This document shows, piece by piece, positions 51,044-58,929 of a stretch of 64,000 nucleotides of DNA. A program made the translations under genes and the position numbers. The notes under the pieces are model-generated. The model was not told where the DNA came from and ran no database searches. It saw only the letters and a list, made by a program, of their open reading frames with translations. This DNA is from Sphingomonas sp. TREG-RG-20F-R18-01 (GTDB lineage: Bacteria; Pseudomonadota; Alphaproteobacteria; Sphingomonadales; Sphingomonadaceae): positions 558,001 to 622,000 of the forward strand of contig NZ_JAKNQQ010000002.1 of the NCBI RefSeq assembly GCF_022662475.1, given 5' to 3'. Positions within the stretch are counted from its first letter, which is position 1, and every line of letters starts with the position of its first letter.

Positions 51044-51496
51044 TTACTTCTCCAGCAGTTCCGGCCGGATGTGGATCGCGATCAGCGACATCCGCACTTC
51101 GAACAGAAACGAGATGAGCGACGCGATCAGCAAGCCCATCGCAAGGATGAACGACACCGCGACCATCGTCCCGATATGCAGCTTCACCAGTTCGGCCACG
51201 AACAGCAGCGCCACCACCAGGCACGTCATCACCGCGCTCGACACCGCGAGCACCAAGGCTGCGTTGATGACGATCATCCGTCGGTCGAGCAACCGCAACT
51301 CCCACACGTGACGGTCGTGCTCGGGGCCCTGCGAGGCAGGGTGCAGCGCCTCCAGCGCGCGCGCGCGATCGACGACGCGCGACAGGCGCCCGGCCAGCAC
51401 GTTGAGCAACGCACCGATACCGGCGAGCATGAACACGGGGGAGAGCGAGAGCTGGATCGTCTGGGCGATCGTGGTGACGGCGGGATAGGGATTCAT
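51044..51496 (-). CDS. DUF2721-family membrane protein
   Basis: 150 aa from ATG 51496. Three hydrophobic segments (LSLSPVFMLAGIGALLNVLA; VINAALVLAVSSAVMTCLVV; MVAVSFILAMGLLIASLISF) with the conserved GRLSRVVDRARALE after the first are the DUF2721 pattern. Function unknown. Divergent from the small UVR-motif gene across 74 bp; convergent with the amidase. Confidence 0.8.
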   Translation of the reverse strand: MNPYPAVTTIAQTIQLSLSPVFMLAGIGALLNVLAGRLSRVVDRARALEALHPASQGPEHDRHVWELRLLDRRMIVINAALVLAVSSAVMTCLVVALLFVAELVKLHIGTMVAVSFILAMGLLIASLISFLFEVRMSLIAIHIRPELLEK

Positions 51497-51570
51497 CCGG
51501 GCCGTTGTGCGCAATGCGGTGCGCCGACGCAACCCGGGGAGCGGATGCGGGCGTCCGGCGTTGAAGCGGG

Positions 51571-51843
51571 ATGAGCGAGCTCGAAGACCTTCAGGAACAA
51601 ATGGAAGCGGCGGCCGCCGCACTTGATTTCGAAGAGGCGCGGCGGTTGCGCGACCGGATCAGCCTGGTGCGCGGCGGGGCGGATACGCAGGACGCGGCAG
51701 ACGCGGATACGGCGGGGCTGGTGCGGCAACAACCCGGCGCGATGGGGCTAGGGTCGAGCCAGCAGCGGATGACCCCGCCCGAGGGGTGGACACCACCGCC
51801 CAAGCCGGACTTGATGACGAAGGGGCGGTCGCGCAAGCGGTAG
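51571..51843 (+). CDS. small UVR-motif (UvrB/UvrC-type) protein
   Basis: 90 aa. The first 35 residues, MSELEDLQEQMEAAAAALDF followed by EEARRLRDRISLVRGG, are a UVR coiled-coil motif as in UvrB and UvrC tails and ClpC-associated McsA. The rest is a flexible Pro/Gly-rich tail (MTPPEGWTPPPKPDLM) ending in RSRKR. Freestanding versions are common in alphaproteobacteria and have no known role; a contact with UvrC or a Clp component is only guesswork. Confidence 0.82.
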   Translation: MSELEDLQEQMEAAAAALDFEEARRLRDRISLVRGGADTQDAADADTAGLVRQQPGAMGLGSSQQRMTPPEGWTPPPKPDLMTKGRSRKR

Positions 51844-51885
51844 CGGGCGTTCTGCAGGAACGTGGCTGGGGCCGCCCGATTGGGA

Positions 51886-52566
51886 TCAGACCCGCAGATA
51901 CCGGAAGTACCAGACCTCACGCCCCTGCCGCCGCGCCTTGCGTTCGTAGCGCGTCTCGGGCCAGTCCTCGGGGCGGGTGAGGAAATCGGCGGGACCCTGC
52001 GCGGTCCATACGAAATCGCGGCGTTGCCCCATCACCATCATCGCCCAGCGGCAATAGGTCGGGTCGTCGGTGCCGAGCCGGAACTCGCACCCGGGCTTGA
52101 GCTTCGCCGCGATCAGGTCGAGCGGGCCGTGGTTGACCATCCGACGCTTGGCATGGCGCGCCTTGCGCCACGGATCGGGGTGCAGCAGATACAGGCGCGA
52201 CAGCGATGCATCGGGGAGCCGCTCCACCACGTCGAGCGCGTCGCCCATGTGGAGCCGGACGTTGTCGAGGCCATCGTCGCGGATATGCGCGAGCGCGCCG
52301 ACCACGCCGTTGAGGAACGGTTCACAGCCGATGAACCCGGTATCCGGTCGCATCCCCGCCTGCCCGGCGAGATGCTCGCCCGCGCCAAAGCCGATCTCGA
52401 CCTCGAGCGGGCGGTCTGCGCCGAACAGCGTCGTCGCGTCGAGCGGGCCATCGGTCGGCACGCTGATCTGCGGAAGCAGCGTTTCGACGAGGTCGGCCTG
52501 GCCCAGCCGCAGTTTGTGGCCCTGGCGCCGGCCATAGAGGCGGCGTGTCGTCATCGGATCGGTCAT
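51886..52566 (-). CDS. trmB: tRNA (guanine-N7-)-methyltransferase
   Basis: 226 aa from ATG 52566; ATG 52554 is an alternative. It adds the m7G46 modification to tRNA using S-adenosylmethionine. Visible: LEVEIGFGAGEHLAGQA (SAM loop), FIGCEPFLNGVV, LHPDPWRKARHAKRRM, and the family end region GTDDPTYCRWAM and TRYERKARRQGREVW. On the minus strand it follows metK, which makes its methyl donor, as in the conserved corC-lnt-metK-trmB order of alphaproteobacteria, here with plus-strand genes between. Confidence 0.95.
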   Translation of the reverse strand: MTDPMTTRRLYGRRQGHKLRLGQADLVETLLPQISVPTDGPLDATTLFGADRPLEVEIGFGAGEHLAGQAGMRPDTGFIGCEPFLNGVVGALAHIRDDGLDNVRLHMGDALDVVERLPDASLSRLYLLHPDPWRKARHAKRRMVNHGPLDLIAAKLKPGCEFRLGTDDPTYCRWAMMVMGQRRDFVWTAQGPADFLTRPEDWPETRYERKARRQGREVWYFRYLRV

Positions 52567-52595
52567 CGGGCGGGCGTGTAGCGCGGGATGCGACG

Positions 52596-52620
52596 GGAGC
52601 AAAGTCCCGAGCCTGTCGTT
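52596..52620 (+). promoter_or_regulatory. EcfG-like promoter before the formate/nitrite transporter gene
   Basis: GGAGC (52596-52600), 16 bases, then CGTT (52617-52620), one mismatch from GGAAC-N16/17-CGTT, 29 bp before the ATG at 52650. Confidence 0.4.
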
Positions 52621-52649
52621 ACCCTGCGGCAACGAGGAAACGGACTATC

Positions 52650-53471
52650 ATGGCGGACGCGAACCAGCAGGACGAAACGCAGGAGCAGGATGCCGGAAGC
52701 GTCGAGGAACTGAAGGCCGCCAATGCGCAGGAACTGCACCGTGCAGTGCGCGAGGAAGGGCAGGAGGAGCTCGAACGCCCGGTCAGTGCCCTGTTCTGGT
52801 CCGGGGTCGCGGCCGGGCTTGCGGTGACGGCGTCGCTGATCGCGGAGGGCGCGATCGCGTCGCACGTTCCACCAGGGCCGACGCGCCCGCTGCTGATCGC
52901 GCTTGGCTATCCGATCGGGTTCGTGATGGTGATTCTTGGGCGTATGCAGCTCTTTACCGAGAGTACCGTGACAGCGATGCTGCCGCTCGTCACGACACCG
53001 TCGTGGGATGCGCTGGGGCGCACGCTGCGGCTGTGGGCGGTGGTGCTGCTCGCCAATTGCATCGGTACGGCGCTGTCGACCGGCGCATTTGCGGGGCTCG
53101 GCCTGGGCGATGCGTCGCTCGACGCCGGGATGATCGAGGTGTCGATGAAGATCACCGAACATGGTGTGCTCGAGACGTTCTTCAACGCCGTGCCCGCGGG
53201 GTTCCTGATCGCGATCGTCGCCTGGTCGCTACCCAACGCGCGCGAGCAGGCGTTCCTGGTGATCTTCGGGATCGTCTATGTCGTGGCAATCGGCGGCTTC
53301 AGCCATTCGGTCGTCGGATCGAGCGAGGCGTTCCTGTTGCTATGGACCGGCAAGATCGGGGTCGGCGGGGTGCTGTCGTTCCTCGTTCCCGCGGTGCTCG
53401 GCAATTTGTTCGGCGGGGCCGGGTTGTTCGCGGTGCTGGCGCATGCGCAGGTGCGCGAGCAAGGCGCGTGA
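52650..53471 (+). CDS. formate/nitrite transporter family channel
   Basis: 273 aa from ATG 52650; the frame extends upstream but only as a shadow of trmB. A charged N-terminal tail (about 45 residues, QDETQEQDAGSVEELKAA) leads to six hydrophobic helices. The FNT half-helix signature appears in MLPLVTTPSWDALGRTLRLW and ANCIGTALSTGAFAGLG. The second half has VPAGFLIAIVAWSLPNA and GGFSHSVVGSSEAFLL. The long acidic tail resembles the YfdC-like branch rather than FocA, so the cargo is uncertain. An EcfG-like promoter precedes it. Confidence 0.85.
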   Translation: MADANQQDETQEQDAGSVEELKAANAQELHRAVREEGQEELERPVSALFWSGVAAGLAVTASLIAEGAIASHVPPGPTRPLLIALGYPIGFVMVILGRMQLFTESTVTAMLPLVTTPSWDALGRTLRLWAVVLLANCIGTALSTGAFAGLGLGDASLDAGMIEVSMKITEHGVLETFFNAVPAGFLIAIVAWSLPNAREQAFLVIFGIVYVVAIGGFSHSVVGSSEAFLLLWTGKIGVGGVLSFLVPAVLGNLFGGAGLFAVLAHAQVREQGA

Positions 53472-53483
53472 GCGCGGCGATGG

Positions 53484-53510
53484 ACCGAACCACGGGCTCG
53501 CCCGTTCGGT
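53484..53510. terminator. imperfect hairpin between transporter and PAP2 gene
   Basis: ACGGGC/GCCCGT extended by ACCGA/TCGGT with a three-base bulge. It lies 13 bp after the transporter stop. No T tract on the plus strand beyond TTT. Confidence 0.35.
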
Positions 53511-53535
53511 TTGGCACAGTCGGAGACGCAGGACG

Positions 53536-54141
53536 ATGAGCACAATGAGCAAGGCCGCGAAGAAGCTGGCGAAAGCCGATCGCAAGGCGACGCACGAGGC
53601 GGCGCAACACCGTGACCAGCCCGCGGTCAAGGCCCTCGGCAAGCTCAGCGAAGGCGCGGACCAGCCGCCGTTGCTGCTGCTCGGCGTGGGAACGATGGTG
53701 GTCGGCGCGGCGCTGCGCCAGCCGGTGATGCTGCGCACGGGCGCGCGCATGCTGGCGAGCGAGGTGGTGGCGACCGGCATCAAGTCGATCATCAAGCGCT
53801 CGGTCGATCGCACACGGCCCGCGAAGGCGATCGCCACGGGCAAGCACGACTTCAAGCCTGGCGACAGCAAGGATCACGACGAGAGCTCGTTCCCCTCGGG
53901 GCACACTGCGGGTGCCGTGGCGGTCGCGGGCGCGCTGGCGAAGGATGTGCCGGTGCTGGGCGCGCCGGCCTATGCGCTGGCCAGCGGGGTGGCAGCGGTG
54001 CAGATGCCGCGCGGGAAACATTATATCCTCGATACCGTCGCGGGGGCCGCCGTGGGCTTCGTCGCGCAGCGCGCGGCGAGCGCCGCCGTGCGGGTCGCGG
54101 AGGCGGCGCTGCTGGGAGCGCTCAAGCGACGGCGGCGGTAA
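53536..54141 (+). CDS. PAP2-superfamily phosphatase
   Basis: 201 aa from ATG 53536. The three PAP2 motifs are present: KRSVDRTRPAK, SSFPSGHTAGAVAVAG and PRGKHYILDTVAG. The N-terminus is Lys/Ala-rich and hydrophilic (KAAKKLAKADRKATHEAAQH), which is unusual for the family. Hydrophobic segments follow (LLLLGVGTMVVGAAL). It would remove phosphate from lipid phosphates at the membrane. It is placed 64 bp after the transporter gene and could share its stress promoter. Confidence 0.88.
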   Translation: MSTMSKAAKKLAKADRKATHEAAQHRDQPAVKALGKLSEGADQPPLLLLGVGTMVVGAALRQPVMLRTGARMLASEVVATGIKSIIKRSVDRTRPAKAIATGKHDFKPGDSKDHDESSFPSGHTAGAVAVAGALAKDVPVLGAPAYALASGVAAVQMPRGKHYILDTVAGAAVGFVAQRAASAAVRVAEAALLGALKRRRR

Positions 54142-54265
54142 GCGCGGCGTGCTGCCGCCTGCCGGATGGCTGGAGCCATGATCCTAAAGCCGGGATTTAC
54201 CATCTGCGCTAAGCCGGGTGCAACACCACCGCGCTAGCTTCCCCCTGAAGATGAAGGGGAATGTG

Positions 54266-54904
54266 ATGAAAGCCAGTGTCTGGACGTGCGTCGTGCTCGC
54301 TGCTGTATCCCCGGTCGGTGCGGTGGCGCAGGACGTCGTGCAATGGTCCGCGCCAGTTGCCGCAACCGGGCGCACGGCTTACTTCCCGATGGGCACCGCG
54401 CTTCACCTGAAGACGCGGACCGAGCTGAATACCAAGGACAATCAGGCAGGCGACCGCTTCTACCTCGAAGTCGCGGAACCCGTGGTCTACCGAGGACAGG
54501 TGGTCGTTCCGGCGGGATCCCTCGCGGTCGGCGAAGTCATGCGGTCCGAAAAGAACGGGTATTTTGGCAAGCGCGGCCAGTTGGACGTCCGCCTGAACTA
54601 CGTTCAGACACCGAGCGGGCCGGTGCGGCTCTCCGGCCGGGCCGCACGAAAGGGTCTCGACCAGGCCTTGCTCGCGATCGGCGGCGGCGTTGTGGTGGCG
54701 TGGCCGATGCTGTTCATTCACGGCACCAGCGGTCGCCTGCCGGCTGATACGCCGGTCGTCGCCTATCTGGCGGACGACATGCGGTTCACGCTGCAACCCG
54801 ACAGCGAACAGGCGGTCGCGGCAATGGAAGATCGCTCCGGGCAAGCCGAACGGGTCTTGCCCGCGCGATTCGATCCGTCGGTGTTTTCCGGCAGTCCACG
54901 CTAG
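54266..54904 (+). CDS. exported protein of unknown function, sphingomonad type
   Basis: 212 aa from ATG 54266, preceded by AAGGGG. Signal peptide MKASVWTCVVLAAVSPVGA then VAQD. The mature part has FPMGTALHLKTRTELNTKDN, VVVPAGSLAVGEVMRSEKNG, FGKRGQLDVRLNYVQTPSG and LPADTPVVAYLADDM: a repeated beta pattern with 'tunable cost' loops seen in several uncharacterised sphingomonad proteins. No catalytic motif was recognised. It converges on metK with a strong terminator between. Confidence 0.7.
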   Translation: MKASVWTCVVLAAVSPVGAVAQDVVQWSAPVAATGRTAYFPMGTALHLKTRTELNTKDNQAGDRFYLEVAEPVVYRGQVVVPAGSLAVGEVMRSEKNGYFGKRGQLDVRLNYVQTPSGPVRLSGRAARKGLDQALLAIGGGVVVAWPMLFIHGTSGRLPADTPVVAYLADDMRFTLQPDSEQAVAAMEDRSGQAERVLPARFDPSVFSGSPR

Positions 54905-54928
54905 GCCGCGATCCGGCCTCGCAAGGTC

Positions 54929-54954
54929 TCGGGCGCGGCATGTGCCGCGCCCGA
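54929..54954. terminator. bidirectional hairpin after metK
   Basis: TCGGGCGCGGCA and TGCCGCGCCCGA form a perfect 12-bp stem with a 2-base loop between the converging exported-protein gene and metK. Confidence 0.75.
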
Positions 54955-54960
54955 TAGCGA

Positions 54961-56178
54961 TCAGGCGACGGCGGCCTTGAGCGCGTCGACCAGATCGGTC
55001 TTTTCCCAGGTGAAGCCATCCGCATCGGGCTCGCGCCCGAAGTGGCCGTAGGCGGCAGTGCGCTTGTAGATCGGCGCGTTGAGCTTGAGGTGCTCGCGGA
55101 TGCCCTTGGGCGTCAGGCGGACGAGCTGCGGGAGCACTTCCTCGATCTTCGACTCAGGCACCGTGCCCGTGCCGTGGAGATCGACGTAGAGCGACAGCGG
55201 CTCGGCGATGCCGATCGCATAGCTCAGCTGGATCGTGCAGCGACGCGCGAGGCCCGCCGCAACGACGTTCTTCGCGAGATAGCGCGAGACATAGGCCGCG
55301 GAGCGATCGACCTTGGTCGGATCCTTGCCCGAGAACGCGCCGCCGCCGTGCGGGGCCGCACCGCCGTAGGTGTCGACGATGATCTTGCGGCCGGTAACGC
55401 CAGCATCGCCATCCGGACCGCCGATTTCGAACGCGCCGGTCGGGTTGATGTAGATCTTGGTCGCGTCGGTCACGAAGCCCTCGGGCAGCGTGTCCTTCAT
55501 CACGCCGGCGACGTAGCTGCGGAGTTCTTCGTACAGCGCCGGGTTGGCGTTGTCGCCCTGGAGGCAATAGCCCGCCTTGTGCTGGGTCGAGACGACCAGC
55601 GCGGTCGCGCGGACCGGCTTCTCGTCCTTGTACTCGAGCGTGACCTGGCTTTTGGCGTCGGGCTCGAGGAACGGGGCCGCGCCCGAGTGACGGTCGGCCG
55701 CCATCTGCTGGAGGATCTTGTGGCTGTAATAGAGGGTCGCGGGCATCAGGCCCGGGGTCTCGTCGGTCGCGTAGCCGAACATGATGCCCTGGTCGCCGGC
55801 ACCCTCGTCCTTGTTCGCGCCCTCGTCGACGCCCATCGCGATTTCAGCGGACTGGCCGTGGAGGTTGTTCTCGAAGCGGAAGTTTTCCCAGTGGAAGCCC
55901 GACTGCTCATAACCGATCTCGCGCACGGTGTTACGCACCGCCGCCTCGATCTCCTCGAGCGCGCCATCGGCCCATGCGCCGTTCTCGTACACGCCCTTGC
56001 AGCGGATCTCGCCCGCGAGGACGACGAGGTTGGTCGTGGTCAGCGTCTCGCACGCGATGCGCGCCTGCGGGTCCTTGCTGAGGAACAGGTCGACGATGGT
56101 GTCCGAAATCTGGTCGGCGACCTTGTCGGGATGACCTTCCGAGACCGACTCGGAAGTGAAAAGAAACGATGCGCGCAT
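54961..56178 (-). CDS. metK: S-adenosylmethionine synthetase
   Basis: 405 aa. It makes SAM from methionine and ATP. Visible: [20 protein letters not shown] (ATP loop), [40 protein letters not shown], and [23 protein letters not shown] (in part). The ATG at 56178 follows a 73-bp gap after lnt that holds an AT-rich inverted repeat, a likely operator. I saw no recognised SAM riboswitch. It belongs to the conserved corC-lnt-metK-trmB series. Confidence 0.97.
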   Translation of the reverse strand: MRASFLFTSESVSEGHPDKVADQISDTIVDLFLSKDPQARIACETLTTTNLVVLAGEIRCKGVYENGAWADGALEEIEAAVRNTVREIGYEQSGFHWENFRFENNLHGQSAEIAMGVDEGANKDEGAGDQGIMFGYATDETPGLMPATLYYSHKILQQMAADRHSGAAPFLEPDAKSQVTLEYKDEKPVRATALVVSTQHKAGYCLQGDNANPALYEELRSYVAGVMKDTLPEGFVTDATKIYINPTGAFEIGGPDGDAGVTGRKIIVDTYGGAAPHGGGAFSGKDPTKVDRSAAYVSRYLAKNVVAAGLARRCTIQLSYAIGIAEPLSLYVDLHGTGTVPESKIEEVLPQLVRLTPKGIREHLKLNAPIYKRTAAYGHFGREPDADGFTWEKTDLVDALKAAVA

Positions 56179-56224
56179 TTAGTGAAACCCTCGTCTGGGC
56201 GCGGACCGGGGCGACCGGAACACG

Positions 56225-56246
56225 CATATAAAGCTTTCCTTATATG
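56225..56246. promoter_or_regulatory. AT-rich inverted repeat upstream of metK
   Basis: CATATAA (56225-56231) and TTATATG (56240-56246) form a 7-bp inverted repeat around AGCTTTCC. It is the only AT-rich palindrome in this GC-rich area and lies about 47 bp before the metK ATG, an operator-like position. Confidence 0.5.
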
Positions 56247-56251
56247 TGCTC

Positions 56252-57781
56252 CTATCGCGCCCGTCGGCGGATGGCAATTGCCGTTAGCGCCAGCAGGACC
56301 CCGCACAGGAGCGCCATCAGGTTGCCCATACGCGCGAACAGGGTGGGTGGTGCCGCCGCCGGGATCGGCAGTTCGATCGCGCCCTTCGTCTCCCACGGGA
56401 TCGACGCGAGGATATGACCTCGCGCGTCGATGATCGCGGAAATGCCGGTCGGGGTCGCGCGGATGATCGGCAAGCCCTCCTCGATCGCGCGCATTCGCGC
56501 CTGCGCGAGATGCTGGGCGGGGCCCCAGCTGCCGTACCAGCTGTCGTTCGAGGGGTTGAAGATCAGCGCCGGACGATGCTTGCGATCGACGATCGAACCC
56601 GAGAAGATCATCTCGTAACAGATCGCGAAACCGACCCGGCCGATGCCGGGAATGTCGAGCCCGTCCGGCCCCTTGCCCGGTGCGAAATCGAGGTCGCCGG
56701 GGACGAGCCGCGACAGGCCGATCGCGGACATCAGCGGGCGCGCGGGGAGATATTCGCCCCACGGCACGAGATGCGCCTTGTCGTAGCGGCCGATGATTTT
56801 GGCTTGCGCATCGATCGCGAAGATCGCGTTGGTCGCGGCGTTGACCTCGCCAGCCTTGTCGAAGGTCAGTGCGTTACCGCCGGTCAGCACGACATCGCGC
56901 GGGCCGAGCAGCGCGGCGATCCGCGAGCGCGTGACGAACGGCGCGCCGCGGAAGTAATATTGCGGGGGATAGCCATCCTCGGGGAGATAGCGCAGCGCGC
57001 CCTCGGGCCAGACGATCAGGCGCGGCGCGGCGTGCGGGGTGCCGCTGAGCCCCGCGAGCGCACGGAGGTTGGTCTCGGCATAATCCTCGCGCGGGCGCTG
57101 TTCCTGGTCGAGATCGGGCTGGACGACGCGGATGCGCGGTGCGTTGGCGATCGGCGCGGGCGAGGTCGTCGGGTCGAACGCAGCCAGCGACAGCACGACG
57201 AGCACCCCACCGACCGCGACCGGAAAGCGCCACATCCGCCGGACCGCGAGCAGGATCGCGCCTGCGGCCAGCACCGCGATACCCGACAGCGCATAGGTCC
57301 CGAGCCAGGCGCCGCTCGCCGCGACCGGGGTCGGGAGCCAGAGTTCGGAGAGCGGGTTCCACGGATAGCCCGTCAACAGCGTACCGCGCAGATATTCGGT
57401 CGCGATCCAGGCGGTCGCGAAGATCAGCACGTAGGACGCGTCGAGCATTGGCTTGCGCAGCCGCCACGCGACCCCCGCCGCCGCCATCGGGAAGATCGCG
57501 AGATACAGCGACAGCAGGATCGGCGCGAAGAAACCGAGCGCATGCGGCATCGCGTCCTGGAAGCTGAAGGCCTTGGCGATCCAGTTGTTGCCGATCGAGA
57601 AATGCGCGACCCCGAACAGCCACCCGCGCCACAGCGCCGCACGCCGGGTGGGGGCCTGATGCACCAGCAGCATCCAAGCGGCGAAACAGCCGAGCGTGAC
57701 CGGCCAGAGCGCAAGCGGCGCAAAGCCGACCGCGGCGATCCCGCCGAGGAGGAAGGAGAAGAGGGCGGGGCGCTGGGTCAT
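56252..57781 (-). CDS. lnt: apolipoprotein N-acyltransferase
   Basis: 509 aa, ATG at 57781. It adds the third acyl chain to outer-membrane lipoproteins. About six N-terminal membrane helices precede a nitrilase-like domain with the catalytic Glu in LIVWPEGALRYLPEDG, Lys in GRYDKAHLVPWGEYLP, and Cys in VGFAICYEMIFSG. YPWNPLSELWLPTPVAASGA lies before the domain. A C-terminal helix ends it. It lies upstream of metK in the usual order. The gene to its right is a separate accessory block. Confidence 0.95.
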   Translation of the reverse strand: MTQRPALFSFLLGGIAAVGFAPLALWPVTLGCFAAWMLLVHQAPTRRAALWRGWLFGVAHFSIGNNWIAKAFSFQDAMPHALGFFAPILLSLYLAIFPMAAAGVAWRLRKPMLDASYVLIFATAWIATEYLRGTLLTGYPWNPLSELWLPTPVAASGAWLGTYALSGIAVLAAGAILLAVRRMWRFPVAVGGVLVVLSLAAFDPTTSPAPIANAPRIRVVQPDLDQEQRPREDYAETNLRALAGLSGTPHAAPRLIVWPEGALRYLPEDGYPPQYYFRGAPFVTRSRIAALLGPRDVVLTGGNALTFDKAGEVNAATNAIFAIDAQAKIIGRYDKAHLVPWGEYLPARPLMSAIGLSRLVPGDLDFAPGKGPDGLDIPGIGRVGFAICYEMIFSGSIVDRKHRPALIFNPSNDSWYGSWGPAQHLAQARMRAIEEGLPIIRATPTGISAIIDARGHILASIPWETKGAIELPIPAAAPPTLFARMGNLMALLCGVLLALTAIAIRRRAR

Positions 57782-57869
57782 GCGGTGGCTATCGCGTGAT
57801 CGGGGAGGGGACGCAACGGGCGAGCGCGCGCCCTCGCAGTTTCCCTACTTGCGCTTCCCCTCTCTCCCT

Positions 57870-57973
57870 TTCCCCGGCGAAGGCCGGGGCCCAGGAGCGA
57901 TGGCCGAGGTAACGAAGCGCAGCGGCCAGCAATCCTCCGCTCCTCTCCTGGGCCCCGGCCTTCGCCGGGGAAG
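57870..57973. repeat. REP family A element
   Basis: TTCCCCGGCGAAGGCCGGGG opens and the reverse complement closes it. The inner text TGGCCGAGGTAACGAAGCGC is shared with the copy at 63030, so these two form a subfamily. It lies between lnt and the VOC gene. Confidence 0.9.
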
Positions 57974-58050
57974 TGGCATGATGTTGGCGGCTCGGGGTCA
58001 GCAGCCAGTCTGAACGTGACGCCCCCAACCCCCGCCGCTATCGTCCGCGC

Positions 58051-58467
58051 ATGATCCGCCCCTTCCACCTCGCCTTTCCCGTCCACGATCTCGCCGCCGC
58101 GCGCGCCTTCTATGGCGGGACGCTCGGGTGCACAGAGGGGCGCAGTTCGGATCAGTGGATCGATTTCGATCTCTACGGCCACCAGATCGTCGCGCATCTC
58201 GACCCCGCCGCGAAACCGGTCGCGGTGTCGAACGCGGTCGACGGGCACGCCGTCCCCGTGCCGCATTTCGGCGTCGTGCTGACGATGCCCGACTGGCACG
58301 CGCTTGCCGAGCGGCTGACCGCGGCGGGGACTCGCTTCGGGATCGAACCGCACACGCGCTTCGTCGGGCAGCCGGGCGAGCAGGCGACGATGTTCTTTTA
58401 TGACCCGAGCGGCAACGCGCTCGAGTTCAAGGCGTTTGCCGACGACGCGATGATCTTCGCGCAATGA
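58051..58467 (+). CDS. VOC-family protein (glyoxalase/dioxygenase fold)
   Basis: 138 aa. Two beta-alpha-beta-beta-beta modules: [20 protein letters not shown] with a His metal ligand, [32 protein letters not shown], and [20 protein letters not shown] with the Glu ligand. This layout fits a metal-binding VOC enzyme; the substrate is unknown. It is followed by the PHA-type gene 25 bp later on the same strand, likely one operon. Confidence 0.88.
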   Translation: MIRPFHLAFPVHDLAAARAFYGGTLGCTEGRSSDQWIDFDLYGHQIVAHLDPAAKPVAVSNAVDGHAVPVPHFGVVLTMPDWHALAERLTAAGTRFGIEPHTRFVGQPGEQATMFFYDPSGNALEFKAFADDAMIFAQ

Positions 58468-58492
58468 TACGCCGTCGCGTGAAGGACAGACC

Positions 58493-58795
58493 ATGAGCGA
58501 ACCGATTGTCGTCGATATCCCCCACAAGCTCGGCCTCGCCGCCGCGCGCGCGCGCGTTGATGGCGGGATCGGCAAGCTCGCGGGGATGTTCCCGGGCGGT
58601 GCCGCGGTCGATCATCGCTGGGAGGGGGACACGATGTTCTTCACCGTCGCGGCGATGGGGCAGCGCGTCGCGAGCCGGCTGACCGTCGCGGAGACGTCGG
58701 TCCGTGCCGAGGTCGACCTGCCGCCGTTCCTCGCGCTGTTTGCGGACAAGATCCGCGCGAAGCTGGCGAAGGAAGCGCCGAAGATGCTGGAGTAA
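58493..58795 (+). CDS. polyhydroxyalkanoic acid system family protein
   Basis: 100 aa. VVDIPHKLGLAAARARVDGG and HRWEGDTMFFTVAAMGQRVA with a Pro-rich LPPFLALFADKIRAKL end match the small family named for polyhydroxyalkanoate gene clusters. No PHA synthase or depolymerase is near, so a direct link to storage granules is only by family name. It probably shares the VOC transcript. Confidence 0.8.
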   Translation: MSEPIVVDIPHKLGLAAARARVDGGIGKLAGMFPGGAAVDHRWEGDTMFFTVAAMGQRVASRLTVAETSVRAEVDLPPFLALFADKIRAKLAKEAPKMLE

Positions 58796-58813
58796 TGCCT
58801 CTTATTTGCGAGC

Positions 58814-58907
58814 GTCATGCTGAACTTGTTTCAGCATCCACCGGTGAGCGCGTCCAGCGGCCGGCTGGGCAGGACCACGGTGGATGCTGAAACGAGTTCA
58901 GCATGAC
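58814..58907. repeat. palindromic repeat family B, copy 2
   Basis: GTCATGCTGAACTTGTTTCA at the left and TGAAACGAGTTCAGCATGAC at the right, the same arms as the copy at 36411 with different inner bases. It lies in a convergent gap. Confidence 0.88.
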
Positions 58908-58929
58908 GGCGCGGTGGGGTGGGCGCGCG

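Noticed and set aside
56179..56251. SAM riboswitch before metK
   Set aside because: The gap is only 73 bp and its one structure is an AT-rich operator-like palindrome; no conserved SAM aptamer core was recognised.
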